A stretch of DNA of 64,000 nucleotides from Steinernema hermaphroditum (Eukaryota > Nematoda > Chromadorea > Rhabditida > Steinernematidae). Where the stretch lies: positions 11,160,001-11,224,000 of the forward strand of contig CM059625.1 in the NCBI GenBank assembly GCA_030435675.1, written 5' to 3'. Both the position numbers and the translations under genes were made by a program. Below the pieces are notes generated by a model. That model was not told the origin of the DNA. It ran no database searches and saw nothing but the letters and a program-made list of their open reading frames with translations. Positions 25,626-41,847 of the stretch are shown piece after piece; position 1 is the first letter of the stretch; each line of letters begins with the position of its first letter.

Positions 25626-26728
25626 TTTGTACTAAACGAATAAATGAGATAGAGATTATACGTGAATTGCTAATAGAGTTACTTCGAGCAGCAGTCAAGT
25701 TTAACCAATACAAATTTGAGGATTAGCAGAAACGCATGCTCCGCTAACACCTTAAAATTATGGTCAGTTATACACAGGCGTCGCATAGCAACACGCTTGA
25801 CGAACTCGAAGGTAACCGAAGAAGCAGAGTAGAAAGAAAACAATGGCTAATCAGGAAAGACTACGAAAAGATAAGAAGCCTTCCAGGAGAAAAAAGTGAT
25901 AAGAATAGCGTTGCGGCGACAGTCACACAGTTCTGCGGTTCTGGGCGTCGCTTGCCCTAGGGTAGAGTGGCAACACCTCCCCGACAACATTATTTTTTGT
26001 TTCTGATTCTGTTCAACACCACAAGATTACAATAAAAAACGGGTCGGGCTCGCGCACCAGCTGTAGACAGCATGATCGATCAATCCATCTCTCCGAGTGC
26101 AAGTCGCGGGCCGCCAGACTTGCGCGAAACAGGAGGGAGAAAGGGAGTCAGGACGTTGGCGACGGCGGCGATGACAGCGACACAAGCAGCGAGTCTTCCT
26201 CGCTTTTCTGACAAAAGCGCGACCGAATGACGATGCGTGTCGACTAGAGAGGTGAAAAAAGATGAGACATGTTCGGGAACTGAGGGAACGCAATGAATCA
26301 ATAAGCACAATTGGTCATCTGCCCATTTGAACTACGCGACAAGGAAGAGAACAATTTCAACGAGAAATCACCGACGACCCAAGACATGCGCTGATGCCGT
26401 CGGCATGGGCAATAACAAGTGATCCGTTGTTCGGGCGCTCGATCACGTGGGTCGTCATTTCTGTGGCGGCTGTGGTCGCGCAGTCACTTCGACTAAATCG
26501 AGGCGCTCGGGCGTAGTGGACAAGCGGCGACCCGACAGTGGTTCCGCCGCGGGCTAATCTCAGAACTAGTCGCAACTCTCTGATTCATCTTATAAGGGCG
26601 CTTTCTGCTGCGATCTGATTAACGAACGAAAGGAACGGTCAGTCGCCGAATTGTTCGCAAACAGAGCTCACTGTTCTGTTTATATTACGTCGCAGTTTAT
26701 CAGTTTAGGTGTCAACATAACAAATTTG
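25626..26728. other. Intergenic, TMEM104 to san-1
   Basis: This 1.1-kb spacer lies between two minus-strand genes: 5' flank of TMEM104 and 3' flank of san-1. Overlapping open frames around 26030-26310 on the minus strand are Arg/Ser/Cys-rich and lack motifs. I see no RNA gene or repeat. Confidence 0.45.
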
Positions 26729-28234
26729 TCATGCATAGCTTGTGGCGAATACTTCCTCGATGGAATCGATGCAACAGGATGCTTTCAGCTTCATTACACC
26801 TGAAGACACTCGTAGAGGCAGTTAATTAAATTACTCTTACCGGACTTCGGAGGTTTAAATTTAGCCTTTTTTGTCAAAGAACAGAGTTCAGAGGTCTTTG
26901 TGCTTGGCTGTTCACGTGTTTTCCGGGTCGAAACAGGTTGTCTTAAAATCGTTAAAGAGGATAGTGCACTTTTGTCGATGAGGTCATACCTGATCTCAGA
27001 AATCACGTCACTGTAGAAAGTCTCGGTTGTCTTCTGAACATTTGGGTCATCACAGAATATTGTGAATGCCGGCTTTGCCGAAGGAGCTGTGACTGGGGCG
27101 GTGGAGCGTTTTGCCTCAAACTTTACAACCTCTCCTTCGTTCTCTTCTGAAGTCAAGCGTCCTATATCCTGTTCAAATCTAAGGGATCCGAACAGTTCGA
27201 CAAAGTCGTCATCTTCATTTAAGTCAGAAGCAAAAATGCTAAATGCGTCGGCTTTCTTGCTCGCGAATGTAGCGTTCTTTTTGAAGCCAATGATCTTTCC
27301 TGAACACAGCGATGAAGTGCATGAAGCGCGGCAAGGATACAAACCTGCGGCGCCCTCAGATTGACGGATTATGGGAGCGTAATCGCCAGATCCGAGTCCC
27401 CTTAAACGGCCAAGGACTTCTCGGGTTTCCTCAAACGGTTCTTCATTGTCGGAGTCCGTGTTCTGCTCCAGGGATGCGCGCAGAATACGCATTTCTAGTG
27501 CACTGCAGAAATAAGGCTAGAAACCCCTGACTAATTCTTCTTACTTGATTGCATCCTCCACTTCGCTGAGAGGCGCAGCCAAGTGCCTCTTTCCCAGATC
27601 CAACTTCGCTCTGGCACTCTCCAGGTCGCCACAGCATTCGTACAATTCCGCCCATCGGACGTAGAATTTGGCCATTTTGGTGCAACATTTCTTGTCAAAC
27701 GCGTAGGATATGATGGGAAAGCAACGTTCGTAGCAATTTTCGGCCTAGAAGGGAATGCTTGATTTGTTGACTGTTAAAATGTGCCGTACGAGTTTGAACC
27801 ATAATTTTAGCATCCGATCCTCATCACGATAGCGGTCGTCAGTAGCAAATCGTCGGACGATTTTCCAAATTATCGGGTACAAGATGTTTTGTCTTCCACT
27901 AGGAAACGTCTCCTCGAACCAACAAACGTATCTGAAAAAGTCAACTGATTTTTGTAGCGGAGAAAATGCTAACTCGTAGAATTCTGCAAGAGGGTCGTCT
28001 CCATTCACTTCATTGCTGTACATGTTCTGAAACCGTCTGCACAGAAAATCGTAGAAGGCAGCAGCCGTTAACCTACTCTTGAGCGTCTTTAATATCAACA
28101 TGGTTCCGAGCAGCAAGTTGGCGTAGGGAAGAGACGTGCCGGCCTGAGCGAAGAGGTCGAATGTTTTCTCTATTCAGCTCCCATTCGAAGTCGTTCTCCT
28201 TTTCAGCACCGACTTCCTGCTCTTGTGCGGACAT
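26729..28234 (-). CDS. san-1: Spindle assembly checkpoint protein Mad3/BubR1 (kinase-less)
   Basis: Part of the mitotic checkpoint complex that holds the anaphase-promoting complex inactive until chromosomes attach. Exons on the minus strand: 28234-28077, 28036-27974, 27931-27790, 27744-27545, 27502-26841, 26799-26729, giving 431 residues. The N-terminus has a KEN box (residues 11-13) directly before DFEWELNRENIRPLRSGR, the Mad3/Bub1 signature. The Mad3/Bub1 region 1 TPR fold follows: NGDDPLAEFYE, YVCWFEETFPSG, MLKLWFKLAE, FYVRWAELYE. After it comes GFKKNATFASKKADAF, the conserved post-TPR motif. The C-terminal half is acidic and poorly conserved, with no kinase domain, as in Mad3 and C. elegans SAN-1. 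The last small exon rests on a good donor/acceptor pair; without that splice the protein would end at 26794. Divergent from SERAC1. Confidence 0.87.
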
Positions 28235-28806
28235 TGCACGGATACGCAAAAGCCCGTTGACTCGGTAAGACAAGGAACGGACAAGTGATGTGCGTGAATT
28301 CAATTTTCAACTTTGCCGCTGCAATCGGAAATCGTTTCGGGAACCTGCGAAGTGAGACTATCTTGCTGTTGGTTCGCAGAGAGTGCGAAGATGCGCGATG
28401 CACCCGCATCATGCTCTCTTTCTCCTATCGTAGTCCACTGACATTGACATCTCATAGAATGACGGTGACTTTTAACCTAAATGGTTGTATCAACTGAACA
28501 ACCATTGCTAAAAGCGCAGCCTTGAAGATGGGTGCAGTCATGTTCTATTGGCACTGATACAGACTTCGAGAATTCTTCTATCTCAAATTATATGCGCTCG
28601 TAAGGGGAAACAGTCAAACAACATAAAGTAACATTTATCCCAGTGCAACTTGGTCTCGTCACGGACATCAAGAATTTATGACAATACAATACGGTAACCG
28701 CCAAGATTAACCCGTCATGATAAGAATGCGGATCATCACGTGATTATGCGTTTAGAAGCTGGCATTGTCGTTCTGGGAATTCGCTGGACGAACGAACAAG
28801 TTGCTT
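28235..28806. promoter_or_regulatory. Shared divergent promoter region, san-1 / SERAC1
   Basis: The 572 nt between the two start codons must hold the 5' ends of both genes, which point away from each other. No specific motif is claimed. Confidence 0.4.
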
Positions 28807-30741
28807 ATGTTCAAAGGTTCCACGGTAATCGATGTCGGCGTGAAAAGGTAACGACATTGTAGGAACAATGTCTAGAAAGTGGTGTTTGCAGTGCGTTTTC
28901 TGCGCTTTTTCTTGGAGGAAGACTCGTGAACCGTAATGGTGACGGACAGGACAGAAAAGTTATAAAGGCCATAGAAGACTTAAACAATGGGCAAAACGCA
29001 AAAAACGCTGTCGCCGTACTCGAAAGGCTTAGCTCTGACCGTAGGCATGTTTTCTAGTCAGCCCATCAATGGCCAATTTCAGAAAAAGCTGAAAGCATAA
29101 AACAACTCAATGCCCTCGCTTTATGTATTCTCGGAGCGAGCGAAAGTTCGCTTTGTCAAGTGGCGTCAGATTCAAGAGCACATCGCATTGAGATTGCACG
29201 CCCGCAGCTGATGGAAAGACTGGAAACGGTGGATATCAACTTTGTTGTTTTCTAGTGAATGTCTTGTAGATCAGTCTTGACAACGATTGGAACAAAGCTC
29301 TGCTTTGGTACTCCGTAGATGCATGCGGCGAAGAAGATCTTGCCTGTAGCAACGAGACCTTACTCAATCGTCCCAGAAACATCCAAAAACTTATGCGTCT
29401 ATTGCGCATTCTTTCCAGCAAAACAGAGGTCAGTCAAGATCGCGTTTGTTCCTTTAGTATTTCATTGCAGTTGAACTACAGCAGCTCAATGGTTGATCAA
29501 GGGGTTTTGGATGTTCTTTACGAGGTGTTCCAGCACTACAGGCAATCAAATTTGGCGATATGCGCGTACATTTTAAAGATTTTGGCCAACATAGTCATGG
29601 ACGGCGCGTACTGTGCCGACGCAGTCGTTCACTCACGTAAGGAGCCAACGTACACCGGGGTTTAGTAGAAGTTTTAGAATGGATGGCAACGCTGTTGGAA
29701 CTGCTTAGTCACAAAAACGAAGAAATTCAGATTACCACGAAAAAGATATTCCTAAATGTTCTCTACTCACTTCAAGTGAAAGAAACTTCTCTCGGCCCGG
29801 ATCTTTATGAGTTATACTGTACGCCGTACTGTTCAAAACCCGAGGTGGACATCGTTCTGCTGCATGGAATGCGAGGAGGTGCCTTCCGGAGTTGGAGGCA
29901 AAAAGACAATCCATCAGAAGAGACCGTCAAATGCTGGCCCAAGGTTGACCGCAACGTGTAAAGCACCTGCATAACTCAGGGCTTTAGGCATGGCTTCCAC
30001 GTGATGTGAAAGGACATTTTCGTATAGTGGCTGTCGATTATCCCTCTGCTTTGTATGGAGGAGATCTGATGGAAAACCTCCATGCGAGAGCTTCTCGGGT
30101 CTACGATCTTCTCAAACGTGCTGGCATTGGAGATCGTTCAGTTGTTTTCATATGTCACAGTATGGGAGGCTTGTTGGCGAAGCAGATCTTAATAAGTAAG
30201 CATCTGAAATCAAATTTCTCTTTAGTATTGCTTCATGAAAGTATCACATTATTGTCAATTCACGTTTAGATTCGCCTTCCTTGCGGGAGAATACAGTGGG
30301 AATCCTCTTCATGGCAACGCCCCACTACGGAACACCTGTAGCTAAAGACTACCTATTCGAAGTTTTTCGCCCAACGACCGATTTCAAGATGTTGATTGAA
30401 GGAAACGAAGCGAACAAAAAGGTGAAACAGTTCTATTTTTCGTCTATTCAATTCTGGTTCAGCTGCATGCTGATTTTCTGGAGCAAGAACCCAGAGTGCC
30501 TCTGATGCTGAACGTGAGTGAATCGGTGGAGTCTCCGCTGTTCGGGAAAGTGAAGAGCATGTTGGTGCCCAGCCTCTCCTCGTCATTCCCGGGGTGCGGA
30601 CTCTATCACGTTCCTGAAATGCACCACAACGTGTGCAAACCTGCAGACGTAAACGCCCTGTCCTACAAAATTGTACTTAAATTCATCGAAGACGTGCTGC
30701 ACTACACTCGTACTCACTCCAAAGTGAACCACTCTTGTTAG
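28807..30741 (+). CDS. SERAC1: SERAC1 homologue, serine-active-site lipid remodelling protein
   Basis: SERAC1 is an alpha/beta hydrolase at mitochondria-ER contacts, needed for phosphatidylglycerol remodelling. Exons: 28807-28847, 28892-29040, 29083-29228, 29270-29428, 29471-29636, 29666-29943, 29988-30195, 30270-30421, 30463-30741, giving 525 residues. A short N-terminal hydrophobic segment (SALFLGG) could anchor it. Helical repeats follow (LMRLLRILSS, CAYILKILANIVMD). The hydrolase domain starts at VDIVLLHGMRGGAF, whose HG loop forms the oxyanion site. The nucleophile Ser is in FICHSMGGLLAKQ and the likely catalytic His in MHHNVCKPADVN near the C-terminus; CWPKAWLPRDV and GILFMATPHYGTP are also family landmarks. 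Start chosen because it keeps the exon-1/exon-2 phase. A poly(A) signal lies 15 nt after the stop. Confidence 0.91.
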
Positions 30742-30755
30742 GTAACCTTGTCCAT

Positions 30756-30761
30756 AATAAA
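30756..30761 (+). terminator. Poly(A) signal AATAAA of SERAC1 gene
   Basis: Canonical hexamer 15 nt downstream of the TAG stop, so the 3' UTR is very short. The remaining spacer to the Ly6 gene (to 31100) shows nothing coding. Confidence 0.6.
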
Positions 30762-31100
30762 TATATGGATACGTGTATTAATTAGAGTAGAGCAGTGCCG
30801 TGATGTCATCACGAATCTCAACATGTTTCTTCAAAAGCACTAAAGCATAACGAAATGTTTGCTTAGCTACGTGATTTACGGTTACTCATAGATAGCTCCT
30901 CCGCGCGTACAATGCCTTAGTAAGGCCCATACGTTTTTCCGATCGTAATATGATGGGCGACATGGCGGCTTCCTGTAGATGTCGCCTGAATCATACGACA
31001 AACAGCGAACGGTTCTGTGCGCGACAGACGACATCTGTCGCTAAAAATTAGCGGTCATATTCAACCCTCCAGCGCGCTCAGTGTCACCTCCTCAGAACTC

Positions 31101-31560
31101 ATGTCTGCGCGAAACTTCGTCATCACCTTTAGTTTCCTGGTCACTCTTATTATGGATGCGTTGGCCATCACATGCTACGAATGCACTGGTGGTCAGGGTC
31201 AAGACTGCAAATACACCGGTACCACCTGCTCTTATGGACTATTTGGGTGTATGAAAATGACGGTCTACTCTGGAGGCGTCGATAAACGTATGTTGTACAT
31301 TGAGATGAGAAATATTCTTTGTTATAGTGGGAAACTTCTACGACGAAGAAAGCAAAATTGTTTCAATGGCACGAGGGTGCACATTTCTTCCCATCGGAGG
31401 AGTCGATGCCTGTCAACAAACGGTGTTCGCAGGATACCGCATGGTCACCTGCTACTGCTTTACAGACTACTGTAACAGTTCAACGTCTCTCAGCAGTTCA
31501 CATATTCTAGTTTTTGTGTCGCTGTGTGTAAGTTCACTTATTGTACGAATATTTTTGTGA
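31101..31560 (+). CDS. Ly6/uPAR-type three-finger protein, GPI-anchored
   Basis: Small secreted protein of the Ly6/uPAR (three-finger) superfamily. Nematode members modulate receptors at the neuronal or epithelial surface; the partner is unknown here. Exons 31101-31287 and 31328-31560, 139 residues. A signal peptide covers about residues 1-23. The mature start is ITCYECTGG, with the LxCxxC-like beginning typical of Ly6 domains. Ten cysteines follow in the expected rhythm, ending in the pair CYCFTDYCN just before the domain end. The C-terminal ~23 residues are hydrophobic after a Ser-rich stretch (SSTSLSSS), which fits a GPI-anchor signal. It converges with sad-1. Confidence 0.83.
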
Positions 31561-32134
31561 AGAATAAGTTATTTTACAAACGAAGTGTCAGGCCAAAATC
31601 GATCACAATCTTATGTATACAACTACTGATAGAGAGATCAACCACATTGAAAGGAATGAACCCATGACTAGATTAAGACAAGTACGGTGGAACGAGGAAC
31701 TGCCATTGATGAAGGAGGATATCAAATAACAGATGACAGCACTTTGCAGGAACATTGTCGAAATGTGTATCTTCCACAACAGACGAATGAGGAAGCTTGG
31801 AAAACGACACAATTTTTCAAATTTCGGATGGAGTGGAAATCTTTATACGAATCTACGAAGTTAAGTTCGATGATTTAGAGACGAACGGCGACATCGATCG
31901 CTCAGTGTTTCCCGCTGACGCGTGTCTGATGATTCGATAGCGACTTGCGACCGATGTGCACTGTAATCTCACGATTAGTATATGGCCGGGCCACTGACGA
32001 AACGAATTGTGAAAGTAAAGAAAGTAGAAGCACACGTATTCTCATGGATCAAACGGTCAGTCATGCTGGCAAGCGGGAGGAAGCAGACAACAGCGGGTCA
32101 ACTACGGTACGTGGTGTGACAGTATTGCATCGTC
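31561..32134. other. Convergent 3' region, Ly6 and sad-1
   Basis: The 3' UTRs of a + and a - strand gene meet here. I see no other gene. If the sad-1 last donor at about 32135 is used, one more sad-1 exon could lie in this stretch, but I found no compelling one. Confidence 0.4.
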
Positions 32135-37274
<5,140 letters not shown>

Positions 37275-38793
37275 AAGCCAGAGCCGCTAGAACTCGGCGC
37301 CCGACGTGATTCTTCGGAGGCCAGACACCTGAGATGGCGAAGAGGTGAGCGCAGTAGATGCGCAACTTCACGGCGTGGGCACGTGGACAACGGTCATGCA
37401 TGGGCTGCGCCCTAGAGCCAGATCAGAAGATGCTGTAGAGAGTGGGGGCACGGGATTGTTAGATGCTGGATGTGGTGGTGGTCGAGGGTCAGCCGCGCCG
37501 ACGAGGAATGCCGCAAACCGATTCTCAGCGTGTCTGCTACTCTCTAAGCGTCTGCGCTCTTGCGGCAGACAGGCTTTGCGCCACCCAAAAATGGATTACA
37601 CCCAATTTCTGACTGACCTCAGCTTGAGGCGAGGTGGGCACAGCCGCCTACAATTGGAGAGTTGCAGCAAGCGCGCAGCGCCATGTAACTGTGCAAGCCT
37701 TGAAGCGCCTAGCCACTCGGAGGTAAAACGCGAGTACCCTGTCAGAGGGTCCTGAGTAGGAGGAGAGGGCGCGAATGGGAGTGCGTAAAAGAGGAAATCT
37801 GAAAGGGAATTGGCAATTAGAACGAATGTGGCCGTCGGGAAGAGTTCGAATGACAGGGTGCGAACCAAAAGCTAATGAAAGAATAGAAAAAATATTGTTA
37901 TGCGTCGATAAGTCCCAGATGCGGAAAGCGTGAGGAGCCTTCTCACCCTCATAGTAACGTGCTGAAGTGCCTCGGGGGAATTGGGCACATTTAGCCACGC
38001 TGGCCATGATCGCCTCTTTGCAATATGCACAAGGTTTCAAACGTTTTAATTGTTAATGTCTCAGCAAACTGCTCGTTCCCTGTCCTAGCCAAACGTCAAC
38101 ATTGCCTACCGGCAATAACCTTGCACATTCACTCATTTTCCGAATCGGCTTTTGGGTGGCCCGGGATGTCCGACGCTCCGAACGTCGTCTATTAGCTCTC
38201 TGCTTGCTCTCTCCGGGCTGTCGCCCTCTTCTCTTGTGATGGTGGCTCGTTGGCGGTTGCTGCTGTCTCGGGATCGATCCCCTCCCCCTCTTCATGCATA
38301 TTTACCATATAGACGAGGGCATAGGATTGAGTTGTAGCTGAGGGAGGGCCGGAGTACGAGGACAGCGAAGAGGGGGGCCTTGAGCAGCTTGTGGCAGTCG
38401 TCGATTACACGACAAAAGTCAACTGCACAAGTCTGCGCCAAATGAGTGAACGTGAAAAGTTGGCGAAAAACAAACGCGAATGAGGAAAAGCGCGGATCAG
38501 TCAGCCGAGTCACTCGGAAAAGGAAAGAGGGAGACAAGGAAGAGGGATGGTAGTCGGCAGCCGAGGAGCTCAAGAGTTCTCTCTGTGGTTGGGCATTTGA
38601 GGAATACGTTACGATGAGAGCGCTTCTGACCAATGACGGCAAATTATTGAGAGCAGCTCTGCTCAAAGACTGAATTTGGAAGTTCTCACGGCTGCGCAAA
38701 GCCTTCTCAGGGACCCATATGGCGAAGGGTTCGCCGCCGCCATAAACGTGACAGAAACCCTAAACCCTTCGGTTGTGCGAAGAGAATAGCTCT
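37275..38793. promoter_or_regulatory. Divergent promoter region, sad-1 / ethanolamine kinase
   Basis: 1.5 kb between oppositely oriented start codons. It contains CT-rich and GA-rich patches (near 38160-38300 and 38480-38560) but no supported gene. The minus-strand frame at 38292-38699 is Ser/Leu-rich without motifs. Confidence 0.4.
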
Positions 38794-40489
38794 ATGGAAC
38801 GCAAAGAGAAGTTGTTCGCATTGCAGATGACGGAGAAACAGTTGAAAGTTGAACGCATCGACATCCTGCTTCCCGTTCACGACGATCGGGAACTTCGACT
38901 CAACGCTCTTGAAATATTGCGCACTATAAAGCCGAAGTGGCATCCAGAAACAATCACATTCAAGGTACAAATTAAATTGAAAGATTGCGATGTCATCCTC
39001 AAAATTAGGATTTCACAGTTGGAATCACCAACCGAATTTTCGCTGCTTTCGCAAGGGACGAAGGGAGGAATTCGGGCGACGTCGAGGACGCAAAAGTGAT
39101 TTTCCGAGTGTTCGGAAACAACACGGAGAAGATCATCGACAGGTGTCCCGGGAACGAGCGTACGCACTAAGCCACTTACGTGTTTAGGGAAAAGGAACTG
39201 CGCAATTGGATGCTTCTTAGTGACGCCAATCTGGCTGCACCACTCCTTGCTACGTTCAACAATGGAATCGTCTGTGGATATCTTGAAGGCGAAAGTCTCG
39301 ACGTAGACTCCGTTCGCAGTCCTAAGATCGTGCGGTGAGATGTTTTCTCCGAGTTAACGGAAAAGGCCAATTACCGTATGCCACGAACTAGGTCCCTTTA
39401 ATGGCATGTTTACCGTAAGCGACAAACTTTAACAAATTCGCTCAAAGCCGCTTAACCCAGCGTTATCAAAACAATAGAAAAGTTTGTTTTGTCTGTAAAT
39501 GGGAGAAATATTTCAATCCAGAATTAGATCATTGCCATTTCAACTACGTGATAGCCATTTTATGTTCTTTTCTTAAATTCATCAACCCGTACTGTTCCGT
39601 AGAACCATTACGAGTTTATGCGGCCCAGTGGATTAATGCCCTATTCGCAGAGGCAAAAAATTAATATAGACAAGACAAAAAAGTTTGAGAAGTTTGATAA
39701 GAGAATGCAAGAAAAGGATTAGAGTTATCGTGGTTAAACCTCTTCTGTTTAAGAAAGATCTGTGCTTCCATCGCAAAAATGCATAACATTCATGAGCCCA
39801 ACGATGAGCCAGACACCGTCTACGCACTTCGAAGCAGGAAATTCCTCGAAAACATCCCAGAAAAGTTTGAAGATCCGAAGAAACAGCAACGTTTTGAAGA
39901 ATATTTCGCCGATTACCGCCTGACAGAGGAATTTGAGTGGCTGCTGGAAAACATCAAGAACGAAAATAACACAATTGTGTTCTGCCACAACGACCTTTTG
40001 GTGTACAACATCCTATATGACGAGGCTACAGACAGTCTAAACTTCATTGACTATGAGTACGCTGGAGCAAACTATCAGCTTTTTGACATCGCCAACCATT
40101 TCAACGAATATGCAGGTAATTTTCGCTTCTTGAGCTAATTGTAGCCGTGTTCGTCTAGGTGTGGATGACACGGACTACAGCAAACTGCCTTCCCAAGACG
40201 ATAAACGGGCTTTTCTCAAAATGTATTTGGAAGCGTTTGAGGGTCGAGAAGTGTGCGATAAGGAAGTCGAGAAATTGCTCGAAGTGCTGCCTTTGTTTGA
40301 GTCCGTAAGTCAAGATTCCTTTCACACCTGAACTAACCAACTGCATTGCAGGCTTCCCACCACTTCTGGGCGCTATGGTCTCTTGTCCAAGCCCACAATT
40401 CCACTATCGACTTTGATTATGTCGGGTACGCTATCCTTAGGCATCAGATGGCAAAAAGAACTCTTCATCAAGCCGGAAAGAACTTGTAG
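38794..40489 (+). CDS. ETNK: Ethanolamine kinase
   Basis: Phosphorylates ethanolamine with ATP, the first step of the CDP-ethanolamine route to phosphatidylethanolamine; cytosolic. Exons: 38794-38964, 39009-39142, 39188-39334, 39754-40115, 40159-40304, 40352-40489, giving 365 residues, close to the family length. Landmarks are TVGITNRIF, VIFRVFGNNTEKIIDR, TFNNGIVCGYLEGE, and IAKMHNIHEP. The Brenner phosphotransferase motif CHNDLLVYNILYDE carries the catalytic Asp and metal-binding Asn; then come FIDYEYAGANY with the metal-binding Asp, and FDIANHFNEYAG. The C-terminus has HHFWALWSLVQAHNSTIDFDYVGYA. FIDYEYxGxNYxxxDIxNHFNE favours ethanolamine over choline kinase. Intron 3 (419 nt) is the only long one; the join to IAKMH supports it. 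Confidence 0.92.
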
Positions 40490-41120
40490 TAGATCTAATT
40501 TATGAATTAAGTTTAAAAAATTATCATCCTGTCTGTGATAAAGATCAGTCTTCTAAGCAAGGCCTACGATTCGTACTTAACTTAATAACGCATATCCTTC
40601 ATTGCAGCGTACTCAACATGCTTTCAGCGTTGCTTCACAGTTTGATGCCAAAACGCTAGAATAAGTGTATTTTAAAGGTGAAATGTACTATAATGGCCTT
40701 AAGAGTGCATGGCGAAGCACATAGAAAACAGCTTCTTGTTTGCATGTAGTAGTCGTCGTGATGACGTTAGGGCAATGCAGATAGGACAATAGGGCTTCTC
40801 CAGAAAATGAACAAAACATGATGCATAGATCCACTTCGCTGAATCTGAGTCCTTTTAATTCGCAGAGAACAACAACGGAAGCGGATCTTCTAAAAGCTCT
40901 TGAGAGGTCTTGAAGCGAAGCGCCTGCACCCGTTGCTAGGGTGTGTCGCTAGCATTCATTTAAGACTGCTTCTCCGCAATGTAGCGTGCCCACTTATGCT
41001 CGTTTGTCGATAAGCTGGCGGTCATCGCTTTAGTTTTCCAAATCCGTGAAAGAAACTTAAATTTGTTGCGTGCGATTAAGAAGTGCAGCCATAAACAAAG
41101 TGTTCATATTCCGCTCCAGC
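40490..41120. other. Intergenic, ethanolamine kinase to EMC4
   Basis: About 630 nt, AT-richer just after the stop. No coding or RNA gene recognised. Confidence 0.5.
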
Positions 41121-41707
41121 ATGGCTCAGGCCAATGTTCTCCACAAATGGCGACTTGATCTGACAGCGGTGGGGACTCGAGCGGTCTCGAGGGCAGGGGA
41201 CAGAATCCCGAATCCACCCGGATACAATTTAAACGTCAATCTGCAGATGGTACGGTAGAGGCCCATGCACAGTAAGAGCAAATAATGTCTTTCAAGATAA
41301 GTGGAACCGGACATCACGAGCACCAGCACAAACATCTTCTCACGAAACGCGCGTGGGACGTGGCCCTGCAGCCGGCCAAAACGTTTCCCATGAATCTGTT
41401 CATGCTGTACATGGCTGGCAACACGATCTCCATATTTCCCATCATGATGGTTGCCATGATGATGTGGAGACCTATTAAAGCCTTGATGTCGGTGAAGAAC
41501 ACCTTCAAGTCATTGGAAGAAGAACATATTGGACCTCTCATCATTCACAAGCTCGTATTTATCTTGGGGAATCTTGCCGGCGTCGGTTTGGCCGTCTACA
41601 AGTGTCATGGAATGGGACTTTTGCCAAATACTCCTTCAGACTGGCTTGATTTTCTTCCGCAGCCCCAGCGAATGCAGTTCTCTTTGTATTCAGAGACATT
41701 TACTTAA
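41121..41707 (+). CDS. emc-4: ER membrane protein complex subunit 4 (EMC4)
   Basis: Subunit of the EMC, which inserts tail-anchored and multipass proteins into the ER membrane. Two exons, 41121-41249 and 41297-41707, 179 residues, the usual length. The conserved core is [21 protein letters not shown] followed by [21 protein letters not shown], covering the first membrane helix. The second helix is around [18 protein letters not shown], then [14 protein letters not shown] and the near-terminal PQRMQFS. The N-terminus is cytosolic with a PGYN motif. A His-rich stretch (GHHEHQHKH) before the core is not something I associate with the family. The start Met follows a short leader; a poly(A) signal lies at 41842. 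Confidence 0.94.
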
Positions 41708-41841
41708 CTATCTTAGTTATGGATACCGGTTCGAAAATTGTGCGATCTCTACAGACAGAAAAGAAGCCAATCTATTTATTTATGAATTCCTTGTATATAT
41801 TGTACAGAAATGTAAAGCGTTTGCTGCAAAGCTCTCATGGC

Positions 41842-41847
41842 AATAAA
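41842..41847 (+). terminator. Poly(A) signal AATAAA of emc-4
   Basis: Canonical hexamer 135 nt after the stop codon. Confidence 0.6.

Noticed and set aside
26027..26310. Two overlapping minus-strand frames
   Set aside because: Arg/Ser/Cys-rich, no motif, and neither joins TMEM104 or san-1.
39366..39409. Exon-like block reading ITVCHELGPFNG in the ethanolamine kinase gene
   Set aside because: It would need a 31-nt intron; the join 39334/39754 recovers the conserved IAKMH motif in frame.
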